DNA of 64,000 nucleotides from Flavobacteriaceae bacterium (lineage in GTDB: Bacteria > Bacteroidota > Bacteroidia > Flavobacteriales > Flavobacteriaceae). A program made the position numbers and the translations under genes. A model generated the notes under the pieces. That model was not told where the DNA came from, made no database searches, and worked only from the letters and a program-made list of their open reading frames with translations. The stretch is from positions 214,405 to 278,404 of the forward strand of contig NVXD01000002.1 of assembly GCA_002746415.1 (NCBI GenBank). The letters run 5' to 3'. Shown here piece after piece: positions 9,130 through 18,869 of this stretch. Position 1 is the first letter of the stretch. Each line of letters starts with the position of its first letter.

Positions 9130-10062
9130 TTATTTTACCCCCATTAATTCCACATCAAAAATGAGTGTTGCATTTGGTGGAATTGCACCGCCTGCGCCTG
9201 CACTACCATATCCTAAATGCGAAGGAATAACAAAACGGGCTTTATCACCAACTTGTAGCAATTGAATCCCTTCATCCCAGCCCTGAATTACTTGACCAAC
9301 TCCCAATTGAAAATCTATTGGTTGATTTCTTTTGTATGAAGAATCAAATACCTCACCATTGGTTAAAGAACCTTCATAATGAACAGATACCGTTTTCCCT
9401 TTTTCGGCTTTTACTCCATCGCCATTTTGTATCATTTTATACCTAAGACCACTTTCAGTTTTATCGAATCCAGCAGCTACTTTATCCAATTCAGCCTCTG
9501 CCTTTTCTTTTTCCGCTGCTAATTTTTTTTCTCTTGCACCTTCAAAAGTTCTAAATGCTTCAATAGCATTCCAACTTTCAGCTTCTGTACCAACTCTAAC
9601 AATTTCCAAAGTATCCAATGTATCTTCTTGTGTAATAAGATCAACTATATCTTGTCCATCTGCTACATGCCCAAAAACAGTATGCTTATTATCTAGCCAA
9701 GGCGTAGCTATGTGCGTGATAAAAAACTGACTCCCATTAGTTCCAGGACCGGCATTTGCCATAGACAAAATACCTGGGGTATCATGTGTCAATTCTGGAT
9801 GAAATTCATCATCAAACTTATAACCAGCATCACCAGTACCAGTACCCAACGGACATCCTCCTTGTATCATAAAGTCTGGGATTACCCTGTGAAACTTTAA
9901 ACCATCATAGTATGGGTTTCCTTGTGCCTTCACTGTATTTTCCATATTCCCTTCAGCTAGAGCCACAAAATTACCCACTGTACCAGGTGTTTTATCATGT
10001 GTAAGTTTGACTAAAATTTCTCCTTTTGAAGTATTAAATTTTGCGTAGATTCCGTCTTGCAT
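9130..10062 (-). CDS. Dual-family peptidyl-prolyl isomerase: cyclophilin + FKBP
   Basis: A 310-residue fusion of two unrelated proline isomerases. Residues about 4-170 are a cyclophilin ([32 protein letters not shown]). A charged coiled-coil-like linker ([13 protein letters not shown], about 182-194) follows. Residues about 205-310 are an FKBP domain ([56 protein letters not shown]). There is no signal peptide, so it should act on cytosolic proteins. Cyclophilin-then-FKBP fusions of this order are known from flavobacteria as dual-family immunophilins. It is a single gene between terminators. Confidence 0.92.
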   Translation of the reverse strand: MQDGIYAKFNTSKGEILVKLTHDKTPGTVGNFVALAEGNMENTVKAQGNPYYDGLKFHRVIPDFMIQGGCPLGTGTGDAGYKFDDEFHPELTHDTPGILSMANAGPGTNGSQFFITHIATPWLDNKHTVFGHVADGQDIVDLITQEDTLDTLEIVRVGTEAESWNAIEAFRTFEGAREKKLAAEKEKAEAELDKVAAGFDKTESGLRYKMIQNGDGVKAEKGKTVSVHYEGSLTNGEVFDSSYKRNQPIDFQLGVGQVIQGWDEGIQLLQVGDKARFVIPSHLGYGSAGAGGAIPPNATLIFDVELMGVK

Positions 10063-10184
10063 TGTTTTACTTATGTTAAAATGAGCGGCAAAGGTAGGAA
10101 ATTTTGTTCGTTGGATTTTAAGAGCCTTATACTTCTTAGCTACAGCCAGTCATAAAAATCAATCTCAGTTCTTATTCCCTTCCC

Positions 10185-11561
10185 TTATTTCACAATTCCA
10201 TACTTATCAAAGAGATAGACCAAACTTGCCATACTAGCTGCACCCAGCTCCAATTCACGTTTGTTAATATGTTCAAACGTATCATTTTCTGCATGATGAT
10301 GGTCAAAATAACGTTGGGAATCTGGTAGCAACCCTGCCAAAACTATATCATCATTCTTCAATGGTCCTATATCCGCTCCACTATAACCTTTAATAAACAA
10401 GTGGACTAAATAGGGTTCAAATAATTTTTTCCAGCTTGTTACCCGCTCTAAATTAGCGTCAGAACAATCAAACGAAAAACCTCTAGGTGTAAATCCTCCT
10501 GAATCACTTTCTAGGGCAAATACATGCTTTTCATTTTTGTTCTTGGCAACCTCGGCATATTCATTACCTCCACGCAATCCATTTTCCTCATTCATAAACA
10601 AGACTACCCGTATGGTTCGTTTTGGTTTATAGCCAGATTCTTTTAAAAGTCGAAGCACATCCATACTCTGTACACAGCCAGCACCATCGTCATGAGAACC
10701 ATCTCCCAAATCCCAAGAATCCAAGTGCCCTCCCACTACCATAATTTCATTTGGATAAACACTCCCTTTTATCTCACCAATTACATTATAGGATTCTACA
10801 TCATCAAACTGCTTGCAATTTTGTTTGAAATAGAATTTGATATTAGGGTTCAGCTTTAAAGTAGTACTTAACAACTCGGCACCATTGGTACTAATTGCCG
10901 CAGCAGGGATTCTATTATACACAGCTGTATCTCCGTACCCCATAGAACCCGTATGTGGAAAATTATCTAATCTTAAATTCATGGAACGCACTATTACACC
11001 CACAGCTCCATATTTTCCAGCTTCCTCAGCTCCAGAATACCGCTGATCCACACATCCAGAATATGCTTGAAATGTACTTATTAAAGTGGGTTCCATAGGC
11101 CGGTTAAAGAACACTATTTTTCCTTCTATTTTAGCTCTACCTAAAGCAGCCAACTCATCAATACCCTTTACTTCAATAAGATTCGCTTTTATTCCTCCAC
11201 TTGGGGTTGCCACAGAACCACCCAATGCGCAAATAGGCACATTAGAAGTAATTCCAGGTTGATATTCAATATAGGCAAATTCAGGAATTCCCCTTACCCA
11301 TTTTGGCACCATTACTGGTTGCAACCAAACCCTATCCAAGCTCATGGAGTCCATTTCTGACTTGGTATAATCAACCGCTTGTTGCGCTTGTATAGAGCCA
11401 GAAAGCCTCCCTCCTATTTGGTTAGACAAATGATTTAGCCAGTCATATGCTTTTCCTTTGGTTAGCGCTGCATCATAAATGGCTTTAATTTGTTTTTCAT
11501 CATCAGTTTGAGAAAAACCCTGTGTAGCTACCAAAAGGAGCAGAAGTACTATTTTTTTCAT
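10185..11561 (-). CDS. Secreted M28-family aminopeptidase/carboxypeptidase Q-like
   Basis: A 458-residue exported metallopeptidase with a signal peptide ending at GFSQ (about residue 18). A PA-type insert lies near residues 110-245. The zinc ligands of clan MH are visible: H279 in GGHLDSW, D291 in SHDDGAG, the E325/E326 pair in NEENG, D353 in ESDSGG, and His 422 or 423 in DHHHAEND. The overall order resembles plasma glutamate carboxypeptidase (CPQ). It probably degrades peptides in the periplasm. It overlaps the PPK2 gene by 4 bases (coupled). Confidence 0.9.
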   Translation of the reverse strand: MKKIVLLLLLVATQGFSQTDDEKQIKAIYDAALTKGKAYDWLNHLSNQIGGRLSGSIQAQQAVDYTKSEMDSMSLDRVWLQPVMVPKWVRGIPEFAYIEYQPGITSNVPICALGGSVATPSGGIKANLIEVKGIDELAALGRAKIEGKIVFFNRPMEPTLISTFQAYSGCVDQRYSGAEEAGKYGAVGVIVRSMNLRLDNFPHTGSMGYGDTAVYNRIPAAAISTNGAELLSTTLKLNPNIKFYFKQNCKQFDDVESYNVIGEIKGSVYPNEIMVVGGHLDSWDLGDGSHDDGAGCVQSMDVLRLLKESGYKPKRTIRVVLFMNEENGLRGGNEYAEVAKNKNEKHVFALESDSGGFTPRGFSFDCSDANLERVTSWKKLFEPYLVHLFIKGYSGADIGPLKNDDIVLAGLLPDSQRYFDHHHAENDTFEHINKRELELGAASMASLVYLFDKYGIVK

Positions 11562-12442
11562 TCTTTTTCGTTTTCCAATTCATTTTTATAGGTTTCTAAA
11601 TTAGCCTTTATTTCGTCATCAAGCTCAGGCTCCTTAATATCTTTGTATTTTTTTAACGCATTTAATAAAATCGATGCCACTATAACCCGGGCTGCCTTTT
11701 TATTATCCGCAGGAATCACATACCATGGCGCATGCGGTTTTGACGTTTTATTCAAAATTTCTTCATAACAGTCCATGTAGGTATCCCATAATTTTCTTTC
11801 TTTTAAATCTCCTGGTGAAAATTTCCAATTTTTCTCCTTTAAGGCCAACCTACGAAGTAATCGTTGTCGCTGTTCTTCTTTGGATAAATGCAAAAAAAAC
11901 TTAAAAATTATCGTACCATTCTCAGCTATATGACGCTCAAAATTATTGATTTGTTCGAATCGTTTGTCCCAAAATTTTTGATCAATATCTTCAACAGCAT
12001 GTATTCCTGGAATATGTTCCCCCAAAATATAAGACGGATGCACTCTGGTTACAAGCACATTTTCATAATGGGTACGATTAAACACACCAAATTTACCCTT
12101 GGCAGGTAAAGCGATATAATGCCTCCATATATAATCATGTTTACGTTCCAATTCCGTTGGCACCTTAAAACTATGTACCACTACACCACGAGCATTAAAA
12201 TCTTTAAACACCTCCCGAATAAGACTATCTTTCCCTGCAGTATCAATTCCCTGTAAACAAATAAGGACGCTATATTTTCCATGAGCATAGAGCGTATCTT
12301 GAAACTTTCCCAGAGCTTTCCTTGTATGTTCTAGTTCTTTCTTTAGTTCTTTATCCGAAGCACCTAAATCTTCCAAAGTATTATAACTTGAAAGCTTAAG
12401 GCCTTTCTCTACTTTATAGGATGCTATATTTACTTTATTCAT
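11558..12442 (-). CDS. Polyphosphate kinase 2 family
   Basis: A 294-residue PPK2-type phosphotransferase. The P-loop GIDTAGKDS spans residues 65-73. The lid region contains EEQRQRLLRR, and FNRTHYENVLVTRVHP is a family signature. PPK2 enzymes use inorganic polyphosphate to phosphorylate nucleoside mono- or diphosphates in the cytosol; which nucleotide is used cannot be decided here. It is the first gene of a two-gene unit with the M28 peptidase, with no obvious functional link. Confidence 0.9.
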   Translation of the reverse strand: MNKVNIASYKVEKGLKLSSYNTLEDLGASDKELKKELEHTRKALGKFQDTLYAHGKYSVLICLQGIDTAGKDSLIREVFKDFNARGVVVHSFKVPTELERKHDYIWRHYIALPAKGKFGVFNRTHYENVLVTRVHPSYILGEHIPGIHAVEDIDQKFWDKRFEQINNFERHIAENGTIIFKFFLHLSKEEQRQRLLRRLALKEKNWKFSPGDLKERKLWDTYMDCYEEILNKTSKPHAPWYVIPADNKKAARVIVASILLNALKKYKDIKEPELDDEIKANLETYKNELENEKE

Positions 12443-12641
12443 AGGTTGAATATAAAATATTTTAATGAGGTTCTACAAATGATGCTAAAAAAAGAACTTT
12501 TTTAAGCATCATATCTGTCCAATTGTGATATTAAACCATAAGCACTGCGGTTTATCGAAAAAATGATATTTAGGAGTTTTCCATGCCTAATTTTAGCTCG
12601 GAAACATGATTTTACTTGTTTTCAAACCAAATCTTATAACC

Positions 12642-13328
12642 ATGAAAAAAAGCTGCTTAGCATTCTTAATATGCTATACATTCCTTTTATATTCATATAA
12701 AAACTACAATGCGTGTGATTTTGCGGGCACCAACATTACCTATGTGCTGAAACAAACACAAAAGGCGCTTGAAACGGAAAAAATAGATCTTTCCAAGTTT
12801 TTTGCATATAAGGCTATAAATGGTATTGAAAAATCTAAAGAACAATTAGCTGCATGTGATTGTGACTCCTCCAAAAAATTAATTTACAAAGGTTTAGACA
12901 ATTTAAAGAAGGCCACTAAAGAAGCTTCATTGTTTACTTCTAAAGAATTTCTCAATACAGCTTATGAAAACATTAGTGAGGGGTACAAAGAAATAGAAGC
13001 TCATAGATTTCATAGCAATCAATCTCCAGATAAATTACTTGCTATGAATTCCAAAAACATGGAAATGGTCATTCCTTTAACGCTTATTGTAGACGACTCA
13101 ATCCAAAAAAAAATAGACAGTATTTTAACCACATATGAGGCTTCTTTACAGAAGGTTGTAGCGACTGTAAATTGCAAAGAAGCCAAAGCTATGGCGAGTA
13201 AAATATATAAAGAATGCGAGGCTGAGCTTTTAAAAAGCAATTTAACTGAAACTAAAAGGTATTACAATTTTAGAACCAAAGAGATAACCAAAAAAGCTTT
13301 AAATCAAATTGGTGATTGCAACAACTAA
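12642..13328 (+). CDS. Exported protein of unknown function
   Basis: A 228-residue protein from the ATG I prefer; an in-frame ATG 36 bases upstream exists but would put extra residues before a normal MKKS-type signal peptide. After the signal sequence (about residues 1-25) the protein is helical and Lys/Glu-rich with scattered cysteines (NACDF, AACDCDS, TVNCKE, GDCNN), which may form disulfides. I do not recognise a family. Its stop codon directly abuts the stop of the convergent regulator gene. Confidence 0.6.
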   Translation: MKKSCLAFLICYTFLLYSYKNYNACDFAGTNITYVLKQTQKALETEKIDLSKFFAYKAINGIEKSKEQLAACDCDSSKKLIYKGLDNLKKATKEASLFTSKEFLNTAYENISEGYKEIEAHRFHSNQSPDKLLAMNSKNMEMVIPLTLIVDDSIQKKIDSILTTYEASLQKVVATVNCKEAKAMASKIYKECEAELLKSNLTETKRYYNFRTKEITKKALNQIGDCNN

Positions 13329-14492
13329 TTATTTACTTGCAAATAGCTTTACATCTTCCTCAGAAATTTCAGTTCCACCAAGAATAATCAATCGTTCCAC
13401 AACATTACGAAGTTCTCTAATATTCCCTGTCCAATCATATCCTTTTAACAAGGCAACTGCTTTATTGGAAAATACTTTTTTCACCGTTCCTTGCTCTGAA
13501 GCAATTTTTTTAGTAAAATGTTCTATCAACAAAGGAATATCCGATCTTCTATCATTCAAAGCAGGCACATTCACCAAAATAACAGCCAATCTGTGATACA
13601 AATCTTCACGGAATTTGCCCTCTGCTATTTCTTTCTTTAAATTTTTATTGGTAGCCGCTACCACTCTTACGTTTACCTTGATATCCTTATCCGTACCTAC
13701 TCTAGATATTTTACTCTCTTGTAAAACTCGTAACACTTTTGCTTGGGCAGAAAGACTCATATCTCCAATTTCATCCAGAAAAATAGTTCCTTTATTTGCA
13801 GCTTCAAACTTCCCAGCCCGATCTCTTATTGCTGAAGTAAAAGCACCTTTCACATGCCCAAACAATTCACTTTCTATTAACTCTGATGGTATTGCAGCAC
13901 AATTCACTTCTATAAAAGGACCACTACTCCGATTGCTTTTTTCATGTACCCAGTGTGCTACCAATTCTTTTCCAGTACCATTAGAGCCAGTAATCAATAC
14001 TCTAGCATCTGTTGGAGCCACTTTTTCTATAATATCTTTAATGATAGAGATTTCCTTACTCTCTCCTATCATTTGATAATTCTTACTTACTTTCTTCTTT
14101 AAAATTTTGTTTTGAACTACAAGAACCTTGCGATCCACGGCATTACGAACTGTGGTTAGAAGTCTGTTTAAATCTGGGGGTTTGGATATGTAATCAAAAG
14201 CTCCCAATCGCATGGTGTTGACGGCTGTATCCAAATCTCCGTGCCCAGAAATCATAATAAAGGGAATTTCGGGTTTTATTTTTTTTGCTGCTTCCAAAAC
14301 CTCAACACCATCCATCTTCGGCATTTTTATATCGCACAGCACCAAATCATAATCTTCATTTTTAAGCATTTCTATTCCTCTTAAGCCATCCTCCGCTTCT
14401 GCTACCTCATAAGCATCATTCTCCTCAGAGAGGATTTTAACCAAAACTCTTCTAATGGCCGACTCGTCTTCTATAACCAGTATTTTTGACAT
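13329..14492 (-). CDS. NtrC-type response regulator lacking the DNA-binding domain
   Basis: A 387-residue protein with an N-terminal receiver domain (phospho-acceptor D54, K104) and a sigma-54 AAA+ domain (Walker A GSNGTGKE 169-176, Walker B TIFLDE 236-241). It ends at residue 387 just after the AAA+ C-terminal subdomain, so the usual Fis-type helix-turn-helix is absent. The sigma-54 contact loop reads GAFTSA (216-221) instead of GAFTGA. It may activate sigma-54 RNA polymerase without specific DNA binding, or act with a partner. It is the last gene of a five-gene minus-strand unit and no sensor kinase lies nearby. Confidence 0.88.
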   Translation of the reverse strand: MSKILVIEDESAIRRVLVKILSEENDAYEVAEAEDGLRGIEMLKNEDYDLVLCDIKMPKMDGVEVLEAAKKIKPEIPFIMISGHGDLDTAVNTMRLGAFDYISKPPDLNRLLTTVRNAVDRKVLVVQNKILKKKVSKNYQMIGESKEISIIKDIIEKVAPTDARVLITGSNGTGKELVAHWVHEKSNRSSGPFIEVNCAAIPSELIESELFGHVKGAFTSAIRDRAGKFEAANKGTIFLDEIGDMSLSAQAKVLRVLQESKISRVGTDKDIKVNVRVVAATNKNLKKEIAEGKFREDLYHRLAVILVNVPALNDRRSDIPLLIEHFTKKIASEQGTVKKVFSNKAVALLKGYDWTGNIRELRNVVERLIILGGTEISEEDVKLFASK

Positions 14493-14506
14493 GCTTCTTA
14501 TTTTAT

Positions 14507-15370
14507 TTAAATTCCTATTCTAAAACCAGTTCTAAAATATAGCCCAGCTTCATCATTTATAGTAAAAATATCATTTCTATTTATATCTCTCAAAACTCCA
14601 CTTTGAAAAACTGTGTGTCCAGCCATTAAATATAGGGAAACATCTTTGGTAAATTTATGCTGATATCCAAAAGTAATTAATGCTGCTGTAGAGGATACAT
14701 CTGTAGAAACATCATTCCCTTGAAGTAAAATGTCATTTTGGATATTTACATAATATCCATCCAAAATTAATTCGGTCTGAAAATAATGTTTCTTTTTCGT
14801 GTAATATTTTAATCCAGTTTTTGGGACTCCTAAAACATAAGACCAATTAGGCTTAAAACGTTTTTCATAATATAAGAATGGTAATGGAACCCTAATTGGG
14901 GAGCTAACATTATAGGATAGTCCCATTACTAATTTAAAAGGCTTGGCTATATCCTTCTTTTCCTTGAAAACTCCAGCAGTGTAATTTATACTAAAATCTT
15001 CTTTTTCTACTCCATTGGTGAAATTTGATGCCCATCTCGGTGTAACCAACCCAACAATCCGCCAATTTTCATTCCACTTTAATATATACCCTAAGTTTAC
15101 ATCAATAACATGCAGGTTGTTTATATCGATAGAATTAGAAAATAAGGATGCCGGAACATCATAATTGTACCAATTATACTCGCCTCCCAAAACAATGTGA
15201 TCTTCTTTTAATGCAATTGGCACATTGGCCAATAATTTTACACGAGATGTCTTAATATCCAAATTATTCTTTGGCATTAGCATATACTCGGCTCTAAAAA
15301 CATCTGGACTTTGACCGAAACAAAAAGTGATTGAAAAAAAAATACTCAAATAACAGCTTAAACTTTTCAT
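14507..15370 (-). CDS. DUF6268-like outer-membrane beta-barrel protein
   Basis: A 287-residue exported protein; the chosen ATG gives a standard signal peptide (MKSLSCYLSIFFSITFCFGQ). Longer in-frame starts would overlap the mscS gene and give an unusually long n-region. The mature part has alternating aromatic beta-strand patterns and ends in a phenylalanine-rich strand (AGLYFRTGFRIGI), as outer-membrane barrels do. It resembles DUF6268-type proteins, but the family call is from memory. Co-transcribed with mscS and the NtrC-like regulator. Confidence 0.62.
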   Translation of the reverse strand: MKSLSCYLSIFFSITFCFGQSPDVFRAEYMLMPKNNLDIKTSRVKLLANVPIALKEDHIVLGGEYNWYNYDVPASLFSNSIDINNLHVIDVNLGYILKWNENWRIVGLVTPRWASNFTNGVEKEDFSINYTAGVFKEKKDIAKPFKLVMGLSYNVSSPIRVPLPFLYYEKRFKPNWSYVLGVPKTGLKYYTKKKHYFQTELILDGYYVNIQNDILLQGNDVSTDVSSTAALITFGYQHKFTKDVSLYLMAGHTVFQSGVLRDINRNDIFTINDEAGLYFRTGFRIGI

Positions 15371-15395
15371 ATACCGCCCCATAAGAATAAGTAAC

Positions 15396-16301
15396 CTATT
15401 CATTGTCAACACCTCTATTTTGATATATATGTACATCTCTTTGAGGAAAAGGAATGCTAATAGTATGCGCTCTAAATTTGGCATCAATTTTATACCTCAA
15501 ATCACTTTTAATCTTAAATCCTGAAAAGCTATCATTTATATAAAAATTAAGTGAAAACATTAAGGCTGAATCACCAAAATCTTCAAACACAACAAAAGGT
15601 TTTGGATTTCTTAGCACGCTTTTTTGTGAATGGGCAATTTCTTCTAAAATTTTGGTTACAAGAGCAATATCACTTCCATAAGCAACCCCAATATTAACCT
15701 GCTCACGTGTTGTTTTATGGTTTTGAGTATAGTTATAAGTAGTCTCACGGATAAATTTATGATTGGGAATAATAATCACCTTATCATCTCTTGTGATAGC
15801 TCTTGTTGTCCTTAGCTTAATCTCAAATACCTTTCCTATTTTATCATCAACTTCTATAATATCTCCCACGCTTAAGGACTTGTCCACAATAATGAATATT
15901 CCACCAATTACATCTTGGAAAATTTCTTGTAATGCCAGCCCTAAACCAACAAAAAGAGCTGCAGATGCTGTTATAAGAATGGTAATATCTAACCCAGAAC
16001 CACTCATAATTATCAATACTACAGCTACATAAACCACATATTTAATGAACTTAAAAACACTTCTAAATTTTAGCTTGTCATCTTGCTCCATTTTACGTGT
16101 GAACAATCTACTAAGCCATTTTAATACAAATTGCGTAAATACAAAGGCGAGAATAAAAGTCAGGAGTAGTCCAACTGTAATATGTATGGATTTATCACCT
16201 TCTCCAAAATGAAATCCAAAATTCAAAAATTCTTTTATAGCCCCCCAAATATCTTTTTCAAGGATTTCTATTACTTTATTTGGTTCTTCTTCTTGAATCA
16301 T
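15396..16301 (-). CDS. MscS-family mechanosensitive channel
   Basis: A 301-residue small-conductance channel. Hydrophobic helices lie at about 37-60, 80-100 and 105-135. The last is the pore-lining TM3 with the small-residue pattern SAALFVGLGLALQ. The beta domain follows (VDDKIGKVFEIKLRTT, IIIPNHKFI), and the C-terminal alpha/beta domain contains NPKPFVVFEDFGDSAL. It releases solutes at the inner membrane under hypo-osmotic stress. It lies 3 bases after the ABC permease gene. Confidence 0.9.
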   Translation of the reverse strand: MIQEEEPNKVIEILEKDIWGAIKEFLNFGFHFGEGDKSIHITVGLLLTFILAFVFTQFVLKWLSRLFTRKMEQDDKLKFRSVFKFIKYVVYVAVVLIIMSGSGLDITILITASAALFVGLGLALQEIFQDVIGGIFIIVDKSLSVGDIIEVDDKIGKVFEIKLRTTRAITRDDKVIIIPNHKFIRETTYNYTQNHKTTREQVNIGVAYGSDIALVTKILEEIAHSQKSVLRNPKPFVVFEDFGDSALMFSLNFYINDSFSGFKIKSDLRYKIDAKFRAHTISIPFPQRDVHIYQNRGVDNE

Positions 16302-16304
16302 ATT

Positions 16305-17639
16305 TTAATATCTCAACCATTTAATTAATTCTTTATATGTAGGCTTTTTACCATACATTAAAATTCCAATTCGATAAATTTTAGCAGCTAGCCATACAAT
16401 CCCAATAAAGGTACCTATTAATATGGCAATTGAAGTCAACAATTGCCATAATGGAACACCGCCTTCACCAATACCACCAGGCAAACGCATTAACATCACT
16501 ATGGGCGAGGTTAAAGGAAATAAAGAAAATCCAACTGCTATGGGGCCATGAGGGTTGCTGAACACGGAGAAGAAACCCACATAGATAGCCAACATTAGCG
16601 GAAGTATAATAGGGAAAATAAACTGTTGTGTATCAGTTTCATTATCTACTGCTGCCCCAATCGCGGCATAAATGGAACTATATATTAAATAGCCCAAAAT
16701 AAAGTAGACCACAAAAAAAGTAATTAAAGTAATCCACGGAATTTTTATAAGCTCATTTACATACAACTGTAAATTACCATTGGCCTCTGCAGATTCTATT
16801 GTTGATATAGCATCCGTAGGAAGGTTTGCTGCAGAATTCATACCTCCAAGTTCTATATCAAAAAAATAAAGCGCAACCAAAAGCAACAGTGAAGCAGAGA
16901 TAATCCAAATAGCAAACTGTGTAACCCCCGCCAAAGAGGTTCCAATAATTTTACCCATCATTAATTGAAAAGGTTTTACGGAAGAGATGATTACTTCTAT
17001 AATTCTACTGGTTTTTTCCTCAATGACACTTCGCATTACAAAACCACCATAAATAATAATGAACATCATAATAAGATATCCAAAAGCTCCTCCTATAATT
17101 GCTTTAAGTTCTGTAAGTCCCTTTAAGTTTTGCGTTCCAGAAAAGGTGGCTATATTAATTTCATAATGATTATCTATGGCTGCATAATCCGCTATTGAAA
17201 CTCCCAAGTCTTGTAGCTTTTTCTTTTGCAACTTAGCCTGAAATATGTCTTCTAGTTTATCTAATACTGCTGTATTTGGCGTGTCATTACTATAGAAAAA
17301 GGACTTCTCTGCCACTTTTTCTAGGGTACCCTGCTTAGGAATATAAAGTAAACCGTGATACCCTAATCCTGCAGTAGAATCCTTTGCCTCTTCAATTGTA
17401 ATATTATTGAAATATACATAAGCGGTAGCTTCAGTAGAGCGGAAGTCATTGGAAAAAAAATTGCTCTCATTTAAGATCCCGATTACCCTTTGTTCATTAT
17501 CGTTCATTTTTGCCAAATAGGCAACAAGCACAATCATCCCCACCATTAAAATAGGGCTAAGAAAAGTCATTATAACAAAGGATTTGTTACGCACCTTCGC
17601 CATATATTCCCGTTTTATAATGAGTAATAGTTTATCCAT
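16305..17639 (-). CDS. ABC-2 type permease (NatB-like)
   Basis: A 444-residue permease: one N-terminal helix (about 20-45), a large extracytoplasmic loop (about 45-180), then five to six helices. The segment MRSVIEEKTSRIIEVIISSVKPFQLMMGKIIG is typical of the ABC-2/NatB family. With the adjacent ATPase it forms a bacterial exporter; NatAB systems export Na+, but substrate cannot be inferred. It overlaps the ATPase gene by 8 bases. Confidence 0.88.
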   Translation of the reverse strand: MDKLLLIIKREYMAKVRNKSFVIMTFLSPILMVGMIVLVAYLAKMNDNEQRVIGILNESNFFSNDFRSTEATAYVYFNNITIEEAKDSTAGLGYHGLLYIPKQGTLEKVAEKSFFYSNDTPNTAVLDKLEDIFQAKLQKKKLQDLGVSIADYAAIDNHYEINIATFSGTQNLKGLTELKAIIGGAFGYLIMMFIIIYGGFVMRSVIEEKTSRIIEVIISSVKPFQLMMGKIIGTSLAGVTQFAIWIISASLLLLVALYFFDIELGGMNSAANLPTDAISTIESAEANGNLQLYVNELIKIPWITLITFFVVYFILGYLIYSSIYAAIGAAVDNETDTQQFIFPIILPLMLAIYVGFFSVFSNPHGPIAVGFSLFPLTSPIVMLMRLPGGIGEGGVPLWQLLTSIAILIGTFIGIVWLAAKIYRIGILMYGKKPTYKELIKWLRY

Positions 17640-18567
17640 TTATATTTTTATTTTGAACAGTCTGTATAAAAATATCATTTGCAGAAGGCACGGTTTCTTT
17701 AAAATGATTAATATTTGCTTTAGAAGATAGATATGTTAATAATTCTCCCGTTTTAGGCGATGGCAATTGTATATTAAAATCTAACTGCTTTTCTTCTTCG
17801 TGAAAATTAGGAATAGTGATTTTGAACTTATCCATAAGCTCTTTTAAAAGTGCTTCTCCATTCTCTACCTGTAGTCCAACATTAAAAATATTGTTTTTAT
17901 ATGCTTTCTTAATGTCCGATAATTTGCCATCCAATATTTTATTAGATTCATGAATCAATGCAATGTATTCACACAATTCTTCTACTGATTCCATTCTATG
18001 TGTGGAAAAAATTATGGATGCTCCCTTTTCTCTAAGTAGCAATATTTCTTCTTTAATTATATTAGCATTGATGGGGTCAAAACCACTAAAAGGCTCATCA
18101 AAAATCAATAATTTAGGTTCATGCAGTACGGTGACTATAAACTGTATTTTTTGCGCCATCCCTTTGGAAAGTTCTTGCACTTTTTTGTTCCACCAATCTC
18201 CAATTTCGAATTTATCAAACCAAAATTTTAATCGCTTTTTAGCCTCATTTTTATGCAACCCTTTTAATTGTGCCAAATACAAAACTTGCTCACCAACTTT
18301 CATGCTTTTATACAATCCACGTTCTTCTGGCAAATACCCAATCATTGAAATATGTTGGGGCTCCAATGGCTTTCCATCAAAAAAAACTTGTCCAGCATCT
18401 GGGTAAATAATTTGATTTATAATTCGTATTAGCGTAGTCTTCCCTGCCCCATTAGGACCCAGCAAACCATAAATACTATTTTCAGGAATTTCTAAAGAAA
18501 CTTTATTAAGTGCAGTGTAATCTCCAAATCGTTTGGTAACCTCATTTGCAACCAAAATTTTATTCAT
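17632..18567 (-). CDS. ABC exporter ATPase (NatA-like)
   Basis: A 311-residue nucleotide-binding protein from the ATG giving MNKILVANEVTKRFGDY. The open frame continues 111 bases upstream, but that part has no domain character. Walker A is GPNGAGKTT, the signature is LSKGMAQK (a common variant of LSGG), Walker B is LLIFDEPF, and the switch His is in FSTHRM. A C-terminal domain (residues about 225-311) replaces the usual end, as in NatA-like ATPases. It is the first gene of the minus-strand unit that continues with the permease, MscS, the barrel protein and the NtrC-like regulator. Confidence 0.9.
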   Translation of the reverse strand: MNKILVANEVTKRFGDYTALNKVSLEIPENSIYGLLGPNGAGKTTLIRIINQIIYPDAGQVFFDGKPLEPQHISMIGYLPEERGLYKSMKVGEQVLYLAQLKGLHKNEAKKRLKFWFDKFEIGDWWNKKVQELSKGMAQKIQFIVTVLHEPKLLIFDEPFSGFDPINANIIKEEILLLREKGASIIFSTHRMESVEELCEYIALIHESNKILDGKLSDIKKAYKNNIFNVGLQVENGEALLKELMDKFKITIPNFHEEEKQLDFNIQLPSPKTGELLTYLSSKANINHFKETVPSANDIFIQTVQNKNING

Positions 18568-18748
18568 GTAAGCAGTTTTATCAAAGATATAGAAATGCAA
18601 TAAAAGAGCTTTGGGTTTTATGTAAAAACATCTTGCAGATATAGGTATATAACAGTTGCACAAGTTCCCAATTTTCAATAAAATAAATTTGACTTCCCCT
18701 TTTTTAAAGCATTACCAACAAAAAGAAGGGCTTTATTGAAAAACAAAA

Positions 18749-18775
18749 CCCACCCTTAAAAAAATTAAGGATGGG
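18749..18775 (-). terminator. Terminator downstream of grpE-dnaJ
   Basis: An 11-bp stem with one mismatch (CCCACCCTTAA / TTAAGGATGGG), followed on the minus strand by GTTTTGTTTT, about 95 bases past the dnaJ stop. The rest of 18568-18869 shows no gene. Confidence 0.65.
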
Positions 18776-18869
18776 AAAAAAATTGCTATGAAAAAGAAAA
18801 TTAAATATTGGTTTCCCAATACTCATTTCTCAAATATACGTTTTTATTTTGTATCTCTAACCATATTTT

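Noticed and set aside
13615..14076. Long ORF (153 codons) opposite to the NtrC-like gene
   Set aside because: Shadow frame of a clear AAA+ gene; no domain of its own.
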